64,000 nt of DNA from an uncultured Aquimarina sp. (GTDB taxonomy: Bacteria; Bacteroidota; Bacteroidia; Flavobacteriales; Flavobacteriaceae), in NCBI RefSeq assembly GCF_947495315.1, contig NZ_CANLYD010000004.1, forward strand, positions 248,001-312,000. The letters are read 5' to 3'. The translations under genes were made by a program, and so were the position numbers. Below the pieces are notes generated by a model, which was not told the DNA's origin, did not search any database, and was given only the letters and a program-made list of their open reading frames with translations. Positions 8,600 to 16,147 of the stretch are shown here, one piece after another (position 1 is the first letter of the stretch; the number at the start of each line of letters is the position of its first letter).

Positions 8600-8771
8600 G
8601 CATACAATGTTATAAATATGTGTCGTAACAGAGTAAAATATTACCTTGCTGTCGATCTATTCTGCGCTGATTTTTAACTTTTCAGATAAAATCTTTGGGC
8701 TATAAGAAATATACGAGAACCTCTAGATCTATCCTTTTGCTGTTATGGGATCATACTTGGTGTTGTAATAC
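8600..8771 (-). repeat. Long attC-like cassette site, copy L3
   Basis: Carries the long-class blocks AATATGTGTCGTAACAGAGTAAAAT and CTGTTATG(GG)ATC but is more diverged in the middle than copies L4 and L5. It separates the three-gene cassette from the lipoprotein cassette 8777-9355. The left core GTTGTAATAC (8762-8771) matches the far end of that cassette (GTGTTACAAC, 9451-9460) at 9 of 10 positions. Confidence 0.7.
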
Positions 8772-8776
8772 GTTAT

Positions 8777-9355
8777 TTAATTTAACAGGTTTTTTAGGAT
8801 TTTTCTTTTCCAGCTGTTATTAGTCTTCTTATAAAACAATATCTGAGATCCACCAGCCATAAATGCATCACTGTTATTATAACTTTTAAGGATAATTACG
8901 GATTTACGATTTTTGCTGAAATATGGAAGAGATAAGTGAACCTGCATTGAATTCTTATTCTTTACCTGACCTAATTTTCTATGATCCCATTTAAATCCGC
9001 CTAAAATTCGTTTATTCTGATTTAAAATAAATGTTGTGTCGATCGGTTTTAAGACGGTTAACGGACTACTTTTAACTTCAATTATTACTTCATCAGAGTT
9101 TTTTTGGTTTTCGTATTCCAGTTTTATTTGAGTAAAATCAGAAATTTTGTAACCATTTCTATCTGGTTTATTAAGAAATAAAATTAATGGATCTTTTTGA
9201 ATGTTTACGCTATCTGCTATTTTTAAATCAGATATGATATACTTCATGAACTCATAGATCTCTTCATCACTAACTTGAGTATCATAATCATTTTCCACTG
9301 ATTGACAACTTGAAAAGGCTATTGTCAAAATCAGAATTGATGTTATATTTTTCAT
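8777..9355 (-). CDS. Hypothetical lipoprotein
   Basis: 192 residues. Signal peptide with lipobox (AFSSCQS, Cys about residue 17) followed by an acidic tether (VENDYDTQVSDEE). The mature domain is small and beta-rich, with no recognised family. It forms a single-gene cassette: the boundary sequences GTGTTACAAC at 9451-9460 and GTTGTAATAC at 8762-8771 are reverse complements at 9 of 10 positions. Confidence 0.65.
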   Translation of the reverse strand: MKNITSILILTIAFSSCQSVENDYDTQVSDEEIYEFMKYIISDLKIADSVNIQKDPLILFLNKPDRNGYKISDFTQIKLEYENQKNSDEVIIEVKSSPLTVLKPIDTTFILNQNKRILGGFKWDHRKLGQVKNKNSMQVHLSLPYFSKNRKSVIILKSYNNSDAFMAGGSQILFYKKTNNSWKRKILKNLLN

Positions 9356-9450
9356 TTTTATTTATTTGAAGTCTAAACTAGTTTTAATTTAATAAACCAA
9401 GTATATCGAACTAGGGAACCGCGTTTCTCAGTTAGTGAATTCATGAAAAA

Positions 9451-9523
9451 GTGTTACAACGTCTATTGTATAGCACGTTTGCTTCTCGAAGGGAGCATAT
9501 GCAAGATGCAAATTGTTAGGCAC
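9451..9523 (-). repeat. Short attC-like site
   Basis: 73-bp hairpin element, related to the one at 10277: both contain CGTTTGCTT(A/C)(C/T)CGA and GAAGGGAGCATATGCA. Minus-strand reading: GTGCCTAAC|AATTTGCAT ... GAC|GTTGTAAC. GCCTAAC is identical to the R'' consensus (RYYYAAC) of integron attC sites. Confidence 0.8.
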
Positions 9524-10253
9524 TGGTTTTTTTATTTTTTCCGCCAAATAGTCTAGATAAAAAACTTTGTTTTACTTGTTTTTCAACAATCCAAATAGGC
9601 TTGTCAGTTGGTCTTATAATTTTTGCATTCGGACCTGATTTACCCCAAGGAAAACCAGTTTTTATTGGTTCGTCTGTCAAGTCAGCGATTAAGAACATTT
9701 CTGGAAAATTAATTTTATGATTCTTAAAATCATATTCCTTTTCATTTTTTTCCATGATTCCTAATTTTTCATTCCAAATTTCTATTACAGTTTGTTTGCG
9801 AATTATGTCAAGAAAAGATTCGTTACCTAGTTTTATAAATTCTTCAATTTGTTCTATAAATTCGCATAAATCCTCAGAATGTTTTACAATAACTGCAGGA
9901 TCGTGACAAACATAATAGACAGAATTCCAATTTCCTTTTTGATCTATGTCTAGAATCCAAAAATTACCAAACTCATCTCCTGTAAGTGGAATCGAATTTG
10001 GAAACATCTCTTCAAAACCAAAATGACCATACGTGTCAAATCGGACCGATTCTAGCCCATAAAAATCAAATCCTATGCAAAATTTCAAGAGCTCTTCTAT
10101 TTCTGACGGAAGATTATTGTCAGGCAGCTGTTTTTTGTATTCAGCAATTTCCTCGTTTGACATTCCATTTAATAACTCTATTTTGTATAAATCTCCATTC
10201 TCAGATTCATACTCATTATTTAAAAGAGATTCTAGTTTTTGTTTTGGAGTCAT
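9516..10253 (-). CDS. SMI1/KNR4 (SUKH)-like protein
   Basis: 245 residues, soluble. The region LPSEIEELLKFCIGFDFYG and GDEFGNFWILDIDQKG..YYVCHDPAVIVKHSEDLCEFI matches the SUKH superfamily layout (helix with LP..ye.fl, then the fGNgW-like strand and the HDP...DL.eFi end). SUKH proteins are mostly immunity proteins against contact-dependent toxins; that role is inference. A perfect cassette: GTGCCTAAC upstream (10277-10285) and GTTAGGCAC at its 3' side (9515-9523). The TAA stop codon itself is part of the cassette core. Confidence 0.75.
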   Translation of the reverse strand: MTPKQKLESLLNNEYESENGDLYKIELLNGMSNEEIAEYKKQLPDNNLPSEIEELLKFCIGFDFYGLESVRFDTYGHFGFEEMFPNSIPLTGDEFGNFWILDIDQKGNWNSVYYVCHDPAVIVKHSEDLCEFIEQIEEFIKLGNESFLDIIRKQTVIEIWNEKLGIMEKNEKEYDFKNHKINFPEMFLIADLTDEPIKTGFPWGKSGPNAKIIRPTDKPIWIVEKQVKQSFLSRLFGGKNKKTSA

Positions 10254-10276
10254 TTTCGTTTCAGTGATTTCTTCTT

Positions 10277-10350
10277 GTGCCTAACGTTTAATGTATGTTG
10301 CGTTTGCTTACCGAAGGGAGCATATGCATTATACATAGTGTTAAATCTGC
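10277..10350 (-). repeat. Short attC-like site
   Basis: About 70 bp: plus strand GTGCCTAACGTTTAATGTATG ... CATTATACATAGTGTTAAATC. Outer arms ATGTAT/ATACAT and inner GCGTTTGC/GCATATGC pair. The central block CCGAAGGGAGCATATGCA is shared with the site at 9451. Confidence 0.8.
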
Positions 10351-10381
10351 AATCTTCGCTTCGCTCGCTTGCAGATTTAAC
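10340..10381 (-). repeat. Micro-cassette: perfect inverted repeat
   Basis: GTTAAATCTGC (10340-10350) and GCAGATTTAAC (10371-10381) are perfect reverse complements separated by about 20 bases of purine/pyrimidine-rich sequence (AATCTTCGCTTCGCTCGCTT). It has no room for a gene. It looks like an emptied cassette, or a core-core hairpin left after recombination. Confidence 0.6.
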
Positions 10382-10615
10382 GTTGTGGGCAAGAGCTGTG
10401 ATCGGCTCTTCTCGCATATTTACACCTTCTAGGCTACTGCGAAGAGGTTCTGGATACCGATGTTATCGTTGAAATGTTAGGCTTACTTATGGTGGCTCAG
10501 CAAAGACCGCAGATAACACTAGGCAAGAAGCAACGGCCAACAACGCCTTGTCCCTTGCCAACTAACTAGTTAGTTGAGGGCCAAGACGCTGCTGACCGCA
10601 GCTCTTGCCCACAAC
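10382..10615 (-). repeat. Gene-less cassette with 17-bp matching ends
   Basis: About 235 bp bounded by GTTGTGGGCAAGAGCTG (10382-10398) and its perfect reverse complement CAGCTCTTGCCCACAAC (10599-10615). The interior has visibly higher GC than its surroundings and no open reading frame of meaningful length. It contains the perfect palindrome AACTAACTAGTTAGTT (10560-10575) and internal core-like TTAGGC and GATAAC sequences, so it may itself be a stack of decayed cassettes. This and the sites at 10277 and 10340 account for the gene-free stretch between 10253 and 10637. Confidence 0.6.
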
Positions 10616-10636
10616 GTTATCTGTTTTTTTATTTTT

Positions 10637-11245
10637 TTATTTTTTTAATATCCACAATAAAACTAGAATTATCAAACAAATAGGTAAAACAATTTTCATC
10701 ATCCAATTCCGATATTCGTCTTCATCTTTCCAAAATTTTCGTTCAGTTTTTCGGTATTCGTTTTTCATTTTGGTTTTTAGACTGCTATCCAGTCTTTTTT
10801 TCAATTCAAGAATAAGCTTTTCAGGTTCTTTTATTGCAAAAGTTGTAATTCTATAATTTTTACCATTTGAAAATAACCTGATCTCTTTTCCTGTTCTAAA
10901 AGAATAATCACTACCACTACTTTTAGTTGTAACGAATTTCATACCTGCATCGGAAATTGATTTCCATTCGATACTTTTCTTTCGTCCGATAAATGGATAA
11001 TTTAGAATTAGATAATCCTTTGTAATAGCTGCTGAACATAGTACTAACGCATTTGATGCGATCAAACCTCCGAGAAAGATGAATCCTAATGGAAAAACAA
11101 TAACCCAATTAATTCCAGATTCTTGAGTGTATAATAAAAATTTAATTCCAATACCAATCAAAAATAAGCTTCCAAGTATCATCAAAATCAAGTTAAAAGT
11201 TGATAATTGACTTTTATAAATAATCTTAGAACTTTGATTATGCAT
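10637..11245 (-). CDS. Membrane protein with bacterial PH-like domain
   Basis: 202 residues. Two adjacent hydrophobic helices near the N-terminus (about 18-36 and 45-70), then a beta-rich segment (ITKDYLILNYPFIGRKKSIEW ... EIRLFSNGKNYRITTF) resembling bacterial PH-like domains. A C-terminal helix follows (about 180-198, MKIVLPICLIILVLLWILKK). No finer assignment. A perfect single-gene cassette: ACAGATAAC at 11283-11291 and GTTATCTGT at 10616-10624. Confidence 0.65.
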   Translation of the reverse strand: MHNQSSKIIYKSQLSTFNLILMILGSLFLIGIGIKFLLYTQESGINWVIVFPLGFIFLGGLIASNALVLCSAAITKDYLILNYPFIGRKKSIEWKSISDAGMKFVTTKSSGSDYSFRTGKEIRLFSNGKNYRITTFAIKEPEKLILELKKRLDSSLKTKMKNEYRKTERKFWKDEDEYRNWMMKIVLPICLIILVLLWILKK

Positions 11246-11282
11246 TGTTCACTTTGAGATTTTATTATTCAATTTGGGAATT

Positions 11283-11457
11283 ACAGATAACGTTTAATAT
11301 ATGTGTCGTAGTAGAGCAAAATGTTACCCTAATTTCGACAAAAATTGCGCATTGGTTGCTAACTTTTCCATTTTGCAAGCATTGCGCCTTCATAAATATA
11401 CACAAACTAATCGATTGATCACTTTGCTGCTATGATCACATATATCGTGTTACCCAC
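11283..11457 (-). repeat. Long attC-like cassette site, copy L4
   Basis: About 170 bp. TAACGTTTAATATATGTGTCG at the right end pairs with CACATATATCGTGTTA at the left end; between them are GCGCATTGGTTGCTAAC, TTGCAAGCATTGCGCC and TTGCTGCTATGATC. Very similar to copy L5 at 12073. On the minus strand it separates GTGGGTAAC (end of the 11466 cassette) from GTTATCTGT (start of the 10637 cassette). Confidence 0.8.
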
Positions 11458-11465
11458 TGTTTGTT

Positions 11466-12068
11466 TTAGGAAAAATTCTTTAATAAGAATTGAAAATCGG
11501 TATCATTTTTATTAATAACTACCATTGTAAAGGTTTTAAGCTTGTATGTTATTAAGTATTGAGTTACAAACCTCTTATTTTGCTCGTTAATTTGTTCATA
11601 TTTGACTTTTATTATTTCCGCATTTTTATATTTTAAGAACTTACTTTCTGTTCTTTTGTATTTTAATCCAAACTCCTTGGATTGAGGTAATATTTGTCCC
11701 TCTACCATATTCACATAAGTACTAACAACACTGTTATCCAAAGGAACATAAGGACCAAGCATGAAGGATATTGAATTCATTACATTATCCTTCTCAACAA
11801 ATATTTCGAATTCCGCTCCTGCATTTTTTAAAATATTTAATCTGTTATATTGAAGTTCAACAAATCCATCTGGATTTTCAAGACTCTCCATTTTTGCAAA
11901 AATTTCCTCAATAGTTGTTTTTTCATAATTAATGGGAAGTCTGATTTTCTTTTCAAGAAATGTGATTAATTGCCATTCTGTATTTTTAAACTCTTCTGAG
12001 ACTTCTTTTTTCTCAGATTTACAACTCAGAATTAATATTAATGTTAGAATAGGTAAAATTTTTTTCAT
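11466..12068 (-). CDS. Hypothetical lipoprotein
   Basis: 200 residues. Signal peptide with lipobox (LILSCKS, Cys about residue 16). The mature part has mixed alpha/beta character with no recognised family. It is a textbook single-gene cassette: GTGGGTAAC at 12073-12081 lies 4 bases before the start, and its reverse complement GTTACCCAC lies at 11449-11457, 8 bases past the stop. Confidence 0.65.
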   Translation of the reverse strand: MKKILPILTLILILSCKSEKKEVSEEFKNTEWQLITFLEKKIRLPINYEKTTIEEIFAKMESLENPDGFVELQYNRLNILKNAGAEFEIFVEKDNVMNSISFMLGPYVPLDNSVVSTYVNMVEGQILPQSKEFGLKYKRTESKFLKYKNAEIIKVKYEQINEQNKRFVTQYLITYKLKTFTMVVINKNDTDFQFLLKNFS

Positions 12069-12072
12069 AATT

Positions 12073-12247
12073 GTGGGTAACGTTTAATATATGTGTCGTA
12101 GCAGAGCAAAATGTTACCCTGCTTTTCGATTTTTCTGTGCAGTGGTTGCTAACTTTTCCATTCAGCAAGCATTGCGCCTTTATAAATATACAACAACCAT
12201 TGTATTGATCACTTAGCTGCTATGACATATATATAGTGTTACCCACT
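12073..12247 (-). repeat. Long attC-like cassette site, copy L5
   Basis: Best-preserved long copy with L4. TAACGTTTAATATATGTGTCG at the right, GACATATATATAGTGTTACC at the left, and the inner blocks AGCAAAATGTTACCCTGC, GTGGTTGCTAACTTTTCC and GCAAGCATTGCGCC. It separates two cassettes that share the same core (GTTACCCAC). Confidence 0.8.
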
Positions 12248-12248
12248 T

Positions 12249-13001
12249 TTATTTTTCTACAACCTCCCACAATTCATATGAACTCCATTTAGTTTCTCCT
12301 TTTTTCATGATCTCAATTTTATCTTCTTCTATTTTTTGATACTCACCATTTATTTGATCCCAAACATCATATTCCAAAATTATGATTCCTTGTTTGTCGC
12401 AACTCTCTTTAAGTTTAACTTTAATCTCAAACTTTTCTTTGTTTAGTTCCGTAACAATTCCGTGCGCAATACATTTATCTTCCTCGTATTTTTTTTCTTG
12501 TTTTTTTGATATGAAATCATAATCATATAAGAATTCCACGATATCCCCAATTTCGAATTCACTAAACTCCTCAATTTTACTTTCGGTTTCTTTTCTCTCG
12601 GATTCTGCCCAATAGTTTTGGTAATATTTTATTTGCTTGTCTAACTCAATTGACTTTCCATTTAGTTTTCTATGAAGTGAAGTTAGAATTACGCCAGACA
12701 TATCATCTGGATGATGAATTCCTAATTCTCTAAAGTGTTTAGATATTTCTGAAGTTCCAGACCAAAGATTCCAATTGTTTCTTATGGACATACCGGTTGA
12801 GAAGTGTAAACTCGAAGTTGCTTCCGCTTCTTCTTTATTTTCAAACTCTTTCAGTATCTTTTCAGGAGTTTTGCACTCAAAATATGCTATAGCATCAGAT
12901 AAGTCAGTAGGAATGTAATTTTTAATGTATTTGTTACAATTATTTTGTCCGATTAATAAAGTCGGTAGAAGAAGTAAAAAGAGAAGAATTTTATTTTTCA
13001 T
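12249..13001 (-). CDS. DUF6794-type secreted protein
   Basis: 250 residues. Signal peptide ending LIGQ. Residues about 30-115 match the DUF6794 pattern: PTDLSDAIAYFECKTPEKIL, then SSLHFSTGMSIRNNWNLWSG, then RELGIHHPDDMSGVILTSLH. The C-terminal half is a charged beta-rich domain. Function unknown. It is the first cassette of the array on the minus strand, with boundary GTGGGTAAC at 13100-13108 and its perfect reverse complement at 12238-12246. Confidence 0.75.
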   Translation of the reverse strand: MKNKILLFLLLLPTLLIGQNNCNKYIKNYIPTDLSDAIAYFECKTPEKILKEFENKEEAEATSSLHFSTGMSIRNNWNLWSGTSEISKHFRELGIHHPDDMSGVILTSLHRKLNGKSIELDKQIKYYQNYWAESERKETESKIEEFSEFEIGDIVEFLYDYDFISKKQEKKYEEDKCIAHGIVTELNKEKFEIKVKLKESCDKQGIIILEYDVWDQINGEYQKIEEDKIEIMKKGETKWSSYELWEVVEK

Positions 13002-13342
13002 ATTCGATTAGTTTTCTCAAATCTAATTAGCCCTCTAGATTTAGAAAACTCAAATTGAGTAAACTATTCATTTCATTTAGTTAACTACTTTTCACAATTG
13101 TGGGTAACATGTTTATATAAGTAATATTACGCATATTTCTCTTATATTTCCAATTGTAATCATTTACAAACGTATAATAAACGTTTAATTCTACGGCTAG
13201 ATTTCAAAAATACCTAAACAACTAAAAATTCTCCAAATATAAAAACCCTCTTCTTTTACTTCTTTAGTACACCTTTTTCATCTCAAATTAACTGAGATAA
13301 CTAGCAGCACCAATTCCTACTTCAAACAAGCATATTAAAACC
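13002..13342. other. End of cassette array and gap to the oxidase operon
   Basis: No gene. The last cassette core (GTGGGTAACATGTTTATATA) is at 13100-13119. Beyond it lies ordinary AT-rich sequence. A decayed core-like ATAATAAACGTTTAATTC at about 13166 is the only further trace of the array. No integrase gene and no remnant of the ccoI ATPase gene is visible. Confidence 0.6.
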
Positions 13343-13385
13343 TGATAAATGTCATTTTTTAAGAAAATGTTCACACATACTTTTG
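13343..13385 (+). promoter_or_regulatory. Crp/Fnr-type activated promoter of the cbb3 operon
   Basis: Palindrome TGATAAATGTCA (13343-13354), 23 bp, then a perfect -7 box TACTTTTG (13378-13385); ccoS starts 20 bases further on. Same layout as the other promoters of the series. Confidence 0.85.
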
Positions 13386-13404
13386 GGGCATAATTAAATT
13401 CTAT

Positions 13405-13599
13405 ATGGGTGTTATTTATGTTTTGCTGACCATTAGTATTGTTGTAGCCATTGTGTTTTTTGTGGCTTTTATTCTTTCCGTAAAGAATGGACAATATGAT
13501 GATACCTATACGCCATCTATCAGAATGCTTTTTGATGATGAACTGGTCAAAGAATCCAAAGAAAAATCTTCAGTACCCACTAAAAACAATCAAGTATAA
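13405..13599 (+). CDS. ccoS: cbb3 oxidase assembly protein CcoS
   Basis: 64 residues. One N-terminal membrane helix ([20 protein letters not shown]), then the family signature [22 protein letters not shown]. CcoS is needed for cofactor insertion into the cbb3-type oxidase. It is the first gene of the oxidase operon and is followed almost at once by ccoNO (start 13601). In other Bacteroidota the copper ATPase gene ccoI usually precedes it; here the upstream neighbour is the end of the cassette array. Confidence 0.9.
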   Translation: MGVIYVLLTISIVVAIVFFVAFILSVKNGQYDDTYTPSIRMLFDDELVKESKEKSSVPTKNNQV

Positions 13600-13600
13600 T

Positions 13601-15793
13601 ATGAAAATGGAACAATTCTATTACGATAACAAAATCGTAAAAAAATTCTTGTACGCCACACTCCTTTGGGGTATTGTAGGGATGTCAGTCGGATTGCTGC
13701 TGGCATTTATGTTTTTATTTCCTAATCTTACCGATGGTATCTCGTGGTTGAGTTTCGGGCGCTTGCGTCCTTTACATACCAATGCGGTAATTTTTGCTTT
13801 TGTAGGGAATGCCATATTTGCAGGAGTATATTATTCTACGCAGCGATTGCTAAAAACACGAATGTTTAATGATACGCTTAGTAACATTAATTTTTGGTGT
13901 TGGCAGTTGATCATTGTAGGAGCAGCCATTACATTACCCTTAGGATACACAAGTTCTAAAGAATATGCAGAGCTAGAATGGCCTTTTGATATCGCCATCG
14001 CAGTTATTTGGGTAGTTTTTGGTTGGAACTTGATTGGTACCATTCTAAAACGTAGACAACGTCACCTATATGTAGCGATTTGGTTTTATCTGGCGACAGT
14101 AGTAACGGTTGCCGTGCTACATATTTTTAATAGTTTGGCGTTGCCTGTTAGTGCGCTAAAAAGTTATTCGGTATACGCAGGTGTTCAGGATGCTTTAGTA
14201 CAATGGTGGTACGGACATAATGCAGTTGCATTCTTCTTGACTACTCCGTTCTTAGGACTGATGTATTATTTTGTTCCAAAAGCAGCAAACAGACCGGTAT
14301 ATTCTTATCGATTATCTATTGTTCACTTTTGGTCTTTGATATTTATTTATATCTGGGCAGGGCCACACCATTTATTATATTCTTCCTTACCAGATTGGGC
14401 ACAAAATCTGGGAGTAGCTTTCTCGATTATGTTAATCGCACCGTCTTGGGGTGGTATGATCAATGGATTATTAACATTGCGTGGCGCCTGGGATAAAGTG
14501 CGTACAGATCCTGTGCTTAAATTTATGGTAGTTGCGATCACAGGATATGGTATGGCTACGTTTGAAGGGCCTATGCTTTCTTTAAAAAATGTAAACGCGA
14601 TTGCACATTTTAGTGACTGGGTTATTGCTCACGTACACGTTGGTGCTTTAGCCTGGAATGGTTTCTTCACCTTTGGAATGGCGTATTGGTTAATTCCTAA
14701 ATTATTTAAAACCAAATTATGGTCTACAGGATTAGCAAACGCACATTTCTGGATAGGCACCTTGGGTATCATAATGTATGCATTGCCAATGTATGTAGCA
14801 GGATTTGTTCAAGCTTCTATGTGGAAACAATTTAATCCTGATGGGAGTTTAGTATATGGTAACTTCTTAGAAACTGTAAACGAAATTATCCCAATGTACT
14901 GGATGCGTGCCATTGGTGGTAGTATGTTCATCTTCGGGATGTTTATCATGGTGTACAACGTAATTAAAACGATTAGAGCTGGAGCTACAGTAACAGATGA
15001 GTTAGCAGAAGCTGCTCCGTTGACTAAAGTTACCAAACATAGAACGGCAAAAGAAGGATATCACACTTGGTTAGAAAGAAGACCAGTAAAGCTAACGATA
15101 TTTGCTACTATCGCAATTCTTATTGGTGGTGCGGTGCAGATTGTTCCTACACTGATGGTTGATTCTAATATACCAACTATCACCAGTGTAAAACCATATA
15201 CACCTTTAGAGCTAGAAGGTAGGGACCTCTACATAAGAGAAAGTTGTGTGTCTTGTCACTCACAGATGATCAGGCCTTTCCGTAGTGAGGTAGAGCGCTA
15301 TGGAGAATATTCTAAAGCCGGTGAATATGTGTACGACCATCCTTTCCTTTGGGGAAGTAAACGTACCGGTCCTGATTTGATGAGGATCGGAGGAAAATAC
15401 TCCGATAATTGGCATTTAAATCATTTTTATGATCCACAGAGTACTTCATCAGGATCTATTATGCCGAGTTACAAATGGTTACTTAAAAATGAATTAGATC
15501 GATCCGATACAGAAGCTAAGATGGAAGTAATGGTTACTCTTGGAGTTCCTTATACTCCAGAAGAAATAGCAAGAGCTCAGAAATGGATGGACGAACAGGC
15601 TACGCAAATAGAGAAAAATCTGTATGATGATCCGGATTTTGCAAAAACCTATGAAGCTGATAAAAAACATGCAAAGGAAAACGGATTGGATTTTATAGAG
15701 ATGAGAGATAGAGAAGTCATAGCCTTAATTGCATATATACAAAGATTAGGAACGGACATCAAAGTTAAAAACGAAACCGTAAGTTCAGAATGA
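13601..15793 (+). CDS. ccoNO: cbb3-type cytochrome c oxidase, fused subunits I and II (CcoNO)
   Basis: 730 residues from ATG 13601 ([16 protein letters not shown]), which directly follows ccoS. Residues about 15-480 are CcoN with twelve or so membrane helices. Visible metal ligands are H59 (haem), H206 in WYGHNAV (CuB), H256-H257 in GPHHLLYS (CuB), and H344/H346 in IAHVHVG (haems). After a linker helix, residues about 525-710 are the CcoO part with a haem c site CVSCH (549-553). This is the terminal oxidase that reduces O2 at low oxygen. N and O are separate genes in Proteobacteria; the fusion is the normal Bacteroidota form. A longer start at 13487 lies inside ccoS and is rejected. Confidence 0.95.
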   Translation: MKMEQFYYDNKIVKKFLYATLLWGIVGMSVGLLLAFMFLFPNLTDGISWLSFGRLRPLHTNAVIFAFVGNAIFAGVYYSTQRLLKTRMFNDTLSNINFWCWQLIIVGAAITLPLGYTSSKEYAELEWPFDIAIAVIWVVFGWNLIGTILKRRQRHLYVAIWFYLATVVTVAVLHIFNSLALPVSALKSYSVYAGVQDALVQWWYGHNAVAFFLTTPFLGLMYYFVPKAANRPVYSYRLSIVHFWSLIFIYIWAGPHHLLYSSLPDWAQNLGVAFSIMLIAPSWGGMINGLLTLRGAWDKVRTDPVLKFMVVAITGYGMATFEGPMLSLKNVNAIAHFSDWVIAHVHVGALAWNGFFTFGMAYWLIPKLFKTKLWSTGLANAHFWIGTLGIIMYALPMYVAGFVQASMWKQFNPDGSLVYGNFLETVNEIIPMYWMRAIGGSMFIFGMFIMVYNVIKTIRAGATVTDELAEAAPLTKVTKHRTAKEGYHTWLERRPVKLTIFATIAILIGGAVQIVPTLMVDSNIPTITSVKPYTPLELEGRDLYIRESCVSCHSQMIRPFRSEVERYGEYSKAGEYVYDHPFLWGSKRTGPDLMRIGGKYSDNWHLNHFYDPQSTSSGSIMPSYKWLLKNELDRSDTEAKMEVMVTLGVPYTPEEIARAQKWMDEQATQIEKNLYDDPDFAKTYEADKKHAKENGLDFIEMRDREVIALIAYIQRLGTDIKVKNETVSSE

Positions 15794-15805
15794 AAATGTT
15801 ATTAG

Positions 15806-15887
15806 GTTCTGTCACATCGAGCGGAGTCGAGATGTTCTTAATCGTCAAAACATTAAATAGTTCTCGACTCCGCTCGAACTGACAGAA
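15806..15887. repeat. Palindromic intergenic element, copy 1
   Basis: TCTGTCACATCGAGCGGAGTCGAGA pairs over its length with TCTCGACTCCGCTCGAACTGACAGA, giving a long hairpin with a loop of about 30 bases. A second copy is at 17149. It lies inside the operon between ccoNO and ccoQ, so it could set mRNA stability or attenuate downstream expression. Confidence 0.8.
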
Positions 15888-15955
15888 AAGGGTGATTTTA
15901 TAGCTTTTGCTAATCAATTAGAAAGAATTTTTATAATTAGAAAATACAATATACC

Positions 15956-16147
15956 ATGCTAAAATTTATAAAAGGACATATGGAAAGTATCGAAGGTATA
16001 GAGATATATCCTATGATATCGCTACTCATATTTTTCATCTTTTTTGCTGCATTATTCTGGTGGGTAATTTCAGCAAAAAAAGAACATATCAAAGAAGTAA
16101 GTGAGATTCCATTTGAAACAGAAAACGAAAACGAGCTAATACTATGA
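15956..16147 (+). CDS. ccoQ: cbb3 oxidase small subunit CcoQ
   Basis: 63 residues, one membrane helix (residues about 19-40, MISLLIFFIFFAALFWWVI) and an acidic tail. Size, topology and position between ccoNO and ccoP identify it as CcoQ/FixQ, which stabilises the oxidase complex. Its TGA stop overlaps the ccoP start (ATGA), implying translational coupling. Confidence 0.85.
   Translation: MLKFIKGHMESIEGIEIYPMISLLIFFIFFAALFWWVISAKKEHIKEVSEIPFETENENELIL

Noticed and set aside
10239..10472. Plus-strand reading frame over the cassette sites
   Set aside because: Runs through palindromic repeats, opposite to all cassette genes, with no recognisable protein features.
481..12247. Long repeats as an insertion sequence or MITE family
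   Set aside because: No transposase, no target-site duplications, and their ends change with the neighbouring gene in a way that complements the other end of that gene's unit. Mobile repeats have constant ends.
13487..15793. Long start for ccoNO at 13487
   Set aside because: Its first 38 codons lie inside ccoS in another frame and have no family similarity; ATG 13601 gives the normal N-terminus.
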